Assembly (NCBI GenBank): GCA_017457345.1
Contig: JAFTHR010000161.1
Location: 1 to 8,444 of the forward strand
Direction: 5' to 3'
Source: Clostridia bacterium
GTDB taxonomy: Bacteria; Bacillota; Clostridia; Christensenellales; Borkfalkiaceae
Length of the DNA stretch: 8,444 nt
The notes under the pieces are model-generated. The model saw only the letters and a program-made list of their open reading frames with translations. It was not told where the DNA came from and searched no databases. Positions 6,672 through 8,444 of this stretch are shown one piece after another. How positions within the stretch are numbered: position 1 is the first letter of the stretch; each line of letters begins with the position of its first letter. Position numbers and translations under genes: made by a program.

Positions 6672-6677
6672 AGGAGG
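6672..6677 (+). promoter_or_regulatory. ribosome binding site that fixes the lipoprotein start at GTG 6687
   Basis: A perfect AGGAGG at 6672-6677 lies 9 bases before GTG 6687, after which the reading frame gives Met-Lys-Lys-Lys-Lys and a lipoprotein signal. The in-frame ATG at 6579 has no Shine-Dalgarno site, lies inside the leader helix, and would force translation through the terminator stem. Confidence 0.9.
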
Positions 6678-6686
6678 TTTTACATA

Positions 6687-8288
6687 GTGAAAAAGAAAAA
6701 ATTATTGCCCCTGTTAGCGCTTGCTTGTTCCATTAGTTGTGCGGCAGGGCTTGCTTCTTGTACGCAAGGGAATGGTGGAAGTAGCAAAGAGCCCACGAAA
6801 ATTGAACAGGTTTACAATCAGTACGTAATCAACGCCAAAGCCGCAGGCGAAACACCCCTTTCTTATGAAGAGTGGTTAAACACTATCAAAGGTGAAAAGG
6901 GCGACCCTGGTGAAAAAGGCGATCCAGGGGAAAAGGGTGATCCTGGTGAGAACGGCGCACCTGGCGCACCTGGTGAAAACGGCGTTGGGATTGAAAAAGT
7001 GGAATTGAACGCCGACGGCGATTTGGTGATTACCCTTACAGACGGTAGCACTCAAACGGTGGATATGCCCGCAAGCGGCACGCAAACGCCGCCGTTGGAA
7101 GAACACGATTTCGGCGAATGGACGGTATACACAACCGAAAACGTTTCTTGTGAAAACCGCTTATTCTACCGCGTTTGCTCCGATTGCAGCGTTATTGAAT
7201 GGAAAAAGGGCACGAGTGACGATCACGATTTTACAACGGTCACCACGCCGCCTACCTGCCAAGCGGGCGGATATGATACGAATACCTGTGGAATTTGCGG
7301 TAAAGTAGAAATCACGAACGAAAAACCCGTGGCAGATCACGCTTGGGCTCAAACCTATTCGTTTGATAAAACGCACCATTGGTTTAATTGTGGAACTTGT
7401 ACGCAAGAGAAAGATAAGCAAGAACACACCGCAGGGGAAGCAGGCGAGTGTACCGTGTGCGGTGAATTGGTTGGTGATACGCCCGGCGTGTTATACGAAG
7501 TGGTGGCAGGAAAAGCCCGTGTGGTGGGTTATGAAGGCACGGCAACGCGCGTTCGCCTTGCGGAAACGTATGAAAACGCACCCGTCACGGAAATTTGCGC
7601 AAATGCGTTTAACAGTTCGTCTATCGTCAGCGGACTAATCTCCGATAGCGTGACGAGTATCGGCGACGCTGCGTTCTATGGTTGCTCTGAATTAACGAGC
7701 GTGATAATCGGCGACGGCGTGACGAGTATCGGCGACTCTGCGTTCGAAAATTGCTCTAAATTAACGAGCATAGTAATTCCCGACAGTGTAGAAAGTATCG
7801 GCGACCATGCGTTCTATAATTGCGCTAACTTAACGAGCGTAGTGATAGGCGATAGCGTGGAAAGTATCGGCAAAGAAGCGTTCTCTTATTGCGATTTTAC
7901 GAGCATAGAAATCCCCAACAATGTGACGAGTATCGGCAATTCTGCGTTCTCTTATTGCTATTATTTAAGGAGCGTAGTAATCGGCGATAGTGTGACGAGT
8001 ATCGCCGCTTCTGCGTTTGCTTCTTGCGATAAATTAACGTTTAACAAACACGGCAATGCAAATTATTTGCCGAGCAAAACCAACCCCTATTTTGCACTAA
8101 TTTCCGCAACAAATAAAAATTATAGCACCTATACAATTCATCAAGATACAAAGATAATTGCAACTTCTGCGTTCGAAGGTTGCGATAATTTAACGGACGT
8201 GTATTATCAAGGGAAAGCGGATGATTGGGCGCAAATATCGTTTTCTAATAATTATTCAAATCCGCTCTATTATGCGGATAATTTCTAG
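6687..8288 (+). CDS. surface lipoprotein with collagen-like triplets, CxxC modules and BspA-type leucine-rich repeats, ended by an early TAG
   Basis: From GTG 6687 the frame encodes 533 residues. A signal peptide (basic 2-5, hydrophobic 6-21) ends in the lipobox LASC (22-25), so Cys25 should be lipidated and the protein anchored outside the membrane. A short helical region with PLSYEEWLNTIKG precedes about 11 Gly-X-Y triplets (69-101, mostly GEKGDP). GVGIEKVELNADGDLVITLTDG follows, then cysteine-rich modules with CSDC (164-167), CGIC (201-204), CGTC (235-238) and CTVC (255-258), possibly metal-binding. BspA-like leucine-rich repeats of 23 residues (about 318-450, consensus SVTSIGDSAFxxCxxLTSVVIGD) and a variable module with DDWAQI and NPLYYADN complete it. 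Relatives are surface or adhesion proteins of gut Firmicutes; the ligand is unknown. The TAG at 8286-8288 cuts the repeat domain: the same frame continues to the window edge. Expression probably depends on the upstream leader terminator. Confidence 0.85.
   Translation: MKKKKLLPLLALACSISCAAGLASCTQGNGGSSKEPTKIEQVYNQYVINAKAAGETPLSYEEWLNTIKGEKGDPGEKGDPGEKGDPGENGAPGAPGENGVGIEKVELNADGDLVITLTDGSTQTVDMPASGTQTPPLEEHDFGEWTVYTTENVSCENRLFYRVCSDCSVIEWKKGTSDDHDFTTVTTPPTCQAGGYDTNTCGICGKVEITNEKPVADHAWAQTYSFDKTHHWFNCGTCTQEKDKQEHTAGEAGECTVCGELVGDTPGVLYEVVAGKARVVGYEGTATRVRLAETYENAPVTEICANAFNSSSIVSGLISDSVTSIGDAAFYGCSELTSVIIGDGVTSIGDSAFENCSKLTSIVIPDSVESIGDHAFYNCANLTSVVIGDSVESIGKEAFSYCDFTSIEIPNNVTSIGNSAFSYCYYLRSVVIGDSVTSIAASAFASCDKLTFNKHGNANYLPSKTNPYFALISATNKNYSTYTIHQDTKIIATSAFEGCDNLTDVYYQGKADDWAQISFSNNYSNPLYYADNF
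6891..6989 (+). repeat. collagen-like Gly-X-Y repeat, 18-bp units
   Basis: Three consecutive 18-bp units (6891-6944) each encode GEKGDP, followed by looser triplets up to residue 101. The three units differ from one another only at synonymous third positions. Glycine occupies every third residue from 69 to 99. Such tracts form triple helices in bacterial surface proteins, which would make this lipoprotein a trimer if the stretch is long enough. Confidence 0.85.
7651..8050 (+). repeat. tandem 69-bp leucine-rich-repeat units
   Basis: The marker segment TGACGAGTAT or TGGAAAGTAT recurs at 7651, 7720, 7789, 7858, 7924 and 7993. The spacing is 69 bp (23 codons) except one 66-bp unit (7858-7924), where the repeat YCDFTS lacks one residue. 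After a divergent stretch of about 290 bp, another unit appears at 8398. Period and composition are those of BspA-type repeats. The units are similar enough at DNA level for copy-number change by recombination without loss of frame. Confidence 0.88.
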
Positions 8289-8444
8289 ATCACCAACGAA
8301 TTGGTGACGGAAGTCAATTTGACCACCGCAACCAACGTGCCGGATTATGCGTTCTATTGTTGCAAAAATTTAACGAGTGTAGTGCTCGGCGATAATGTGA
8401 CGAGTATTGGCAATTCTGCGTTCATGTGTTGCGATAATTTAACA
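8289..8444 (+). pseudogene. in-frame continuation of the repeat lipoprotein beyond the TAG codon, cut by the window edge
   Basis: Directly after the TAG at 8286-8288 the same frame stays open for 52 codons to the window end. It encodes ITNELVTEVNLTTATNVPDY, then AFYCCKNLTSVVLGDNV and TSIGNSAFMCCDNLT, which are typical BspA repeat sequences. In this family the NPLYYADN module is usually followed by a segment resembling LYINGELVT. Aligned to it, the TAG falls on the Tyr codon, one base change from TAT or TAC. No ribosome site or credible start codon opens this segment, so without read-through it is untranslated. It could be the inactivated 3' part of the gene, a suppressed amber codon, or an assembly or base error. 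Confidence 0.8.

Noticed and set aside
6579..6686. Longer N-terminus for the lipoprotein, starting at ATG 6579
   Set aside because: There is no Shine-Dalgarno site, it runs through the leader helix and the terminator, and it would bury a typical lipoprotein signal peptide. GTG 6687 with AGGAGG is much better.
8286..8288. TAG as a pyrrolysine codon
   Set aside because: The stop aligns with Tyr in a structural repeat protein, and no pyl gene or methylamine pathway is visible. There is no support beyond the codon itself.

Overview
The window looks like a chromosomal segment of an uncultured, probably gut-dwelling, anaerobic member of the Firmicutes (Clostridia). This rests on strong AGGAGG-type ribosome sites, near-consensus housekeeping promoters, a minimal SufC/SufB-type iron-sulphur pair, an M18 family 1 aminopeptidase, and a lipoprotein that joins collagen-like triplets to BspA-type leucine-rich repeats. 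No mobile-element, phage, CRISPR, rRNA or tRNA signature was seen. All genes supported here are on the + strand.

Layout. Bases 1-121 may hold the hydrophobic tail of a gene that starts before the window. A promoter with consensus -35 and -10 hexamers (191-219) overlaps an 11-bp palindrome at its -10. It precedes six closely spaced genes (292-6386): a CorB/CNNM-type membrane protein with DUF21, CBS and CorC_HlyC domains, UDP-glucose 4-epimerase (galE), a YgjP-like zinc metallopeptidase, a SufC-like ATPase, a short SufB/SufD-like scaffold, and an M18 aminopeptidase. Gaps are 5 to 50 bases and a strong intrinsic terminator (6404-6441) closes the run, so it is probably one housekeeping transcription unit. 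A small hairpin sits in its largest gap, just before the sufC-like gene.

A second promoter follows (6463-6491, extended -10). About 170 bases of leader downstream of it can fold into a 29-bp helix capped by a 10-bp hairpin. An intrinsic terminator then ends only 17 bases before the start codon of the next gene. This is the layout of an attenuator or riboswitch, or of a small RNA gene placed before the surface-protein gene. I do not recognise the fold.

The last gene (6687-8288) encodes a lipoprotein: signal peptide with lipobox, about 11 Gly-X-Y triplets, CxxC-rich modules and a BspA-like leucine-rich repeat domain. Its frame is cut by a TAG codon at 8286-8288, but the same frame continues with good repeats to the window edge. 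The gene is therefore nonsense-mutated, read through, or affected by a base error.

How the parts relate: the first operon serves general cell functions (ion homeostasis, UDP-sugar supply, proteolysis, Fe-S assembly, peptide breakdown). The second unit is a separately and apparently conditionally expressed cell-surface protein.
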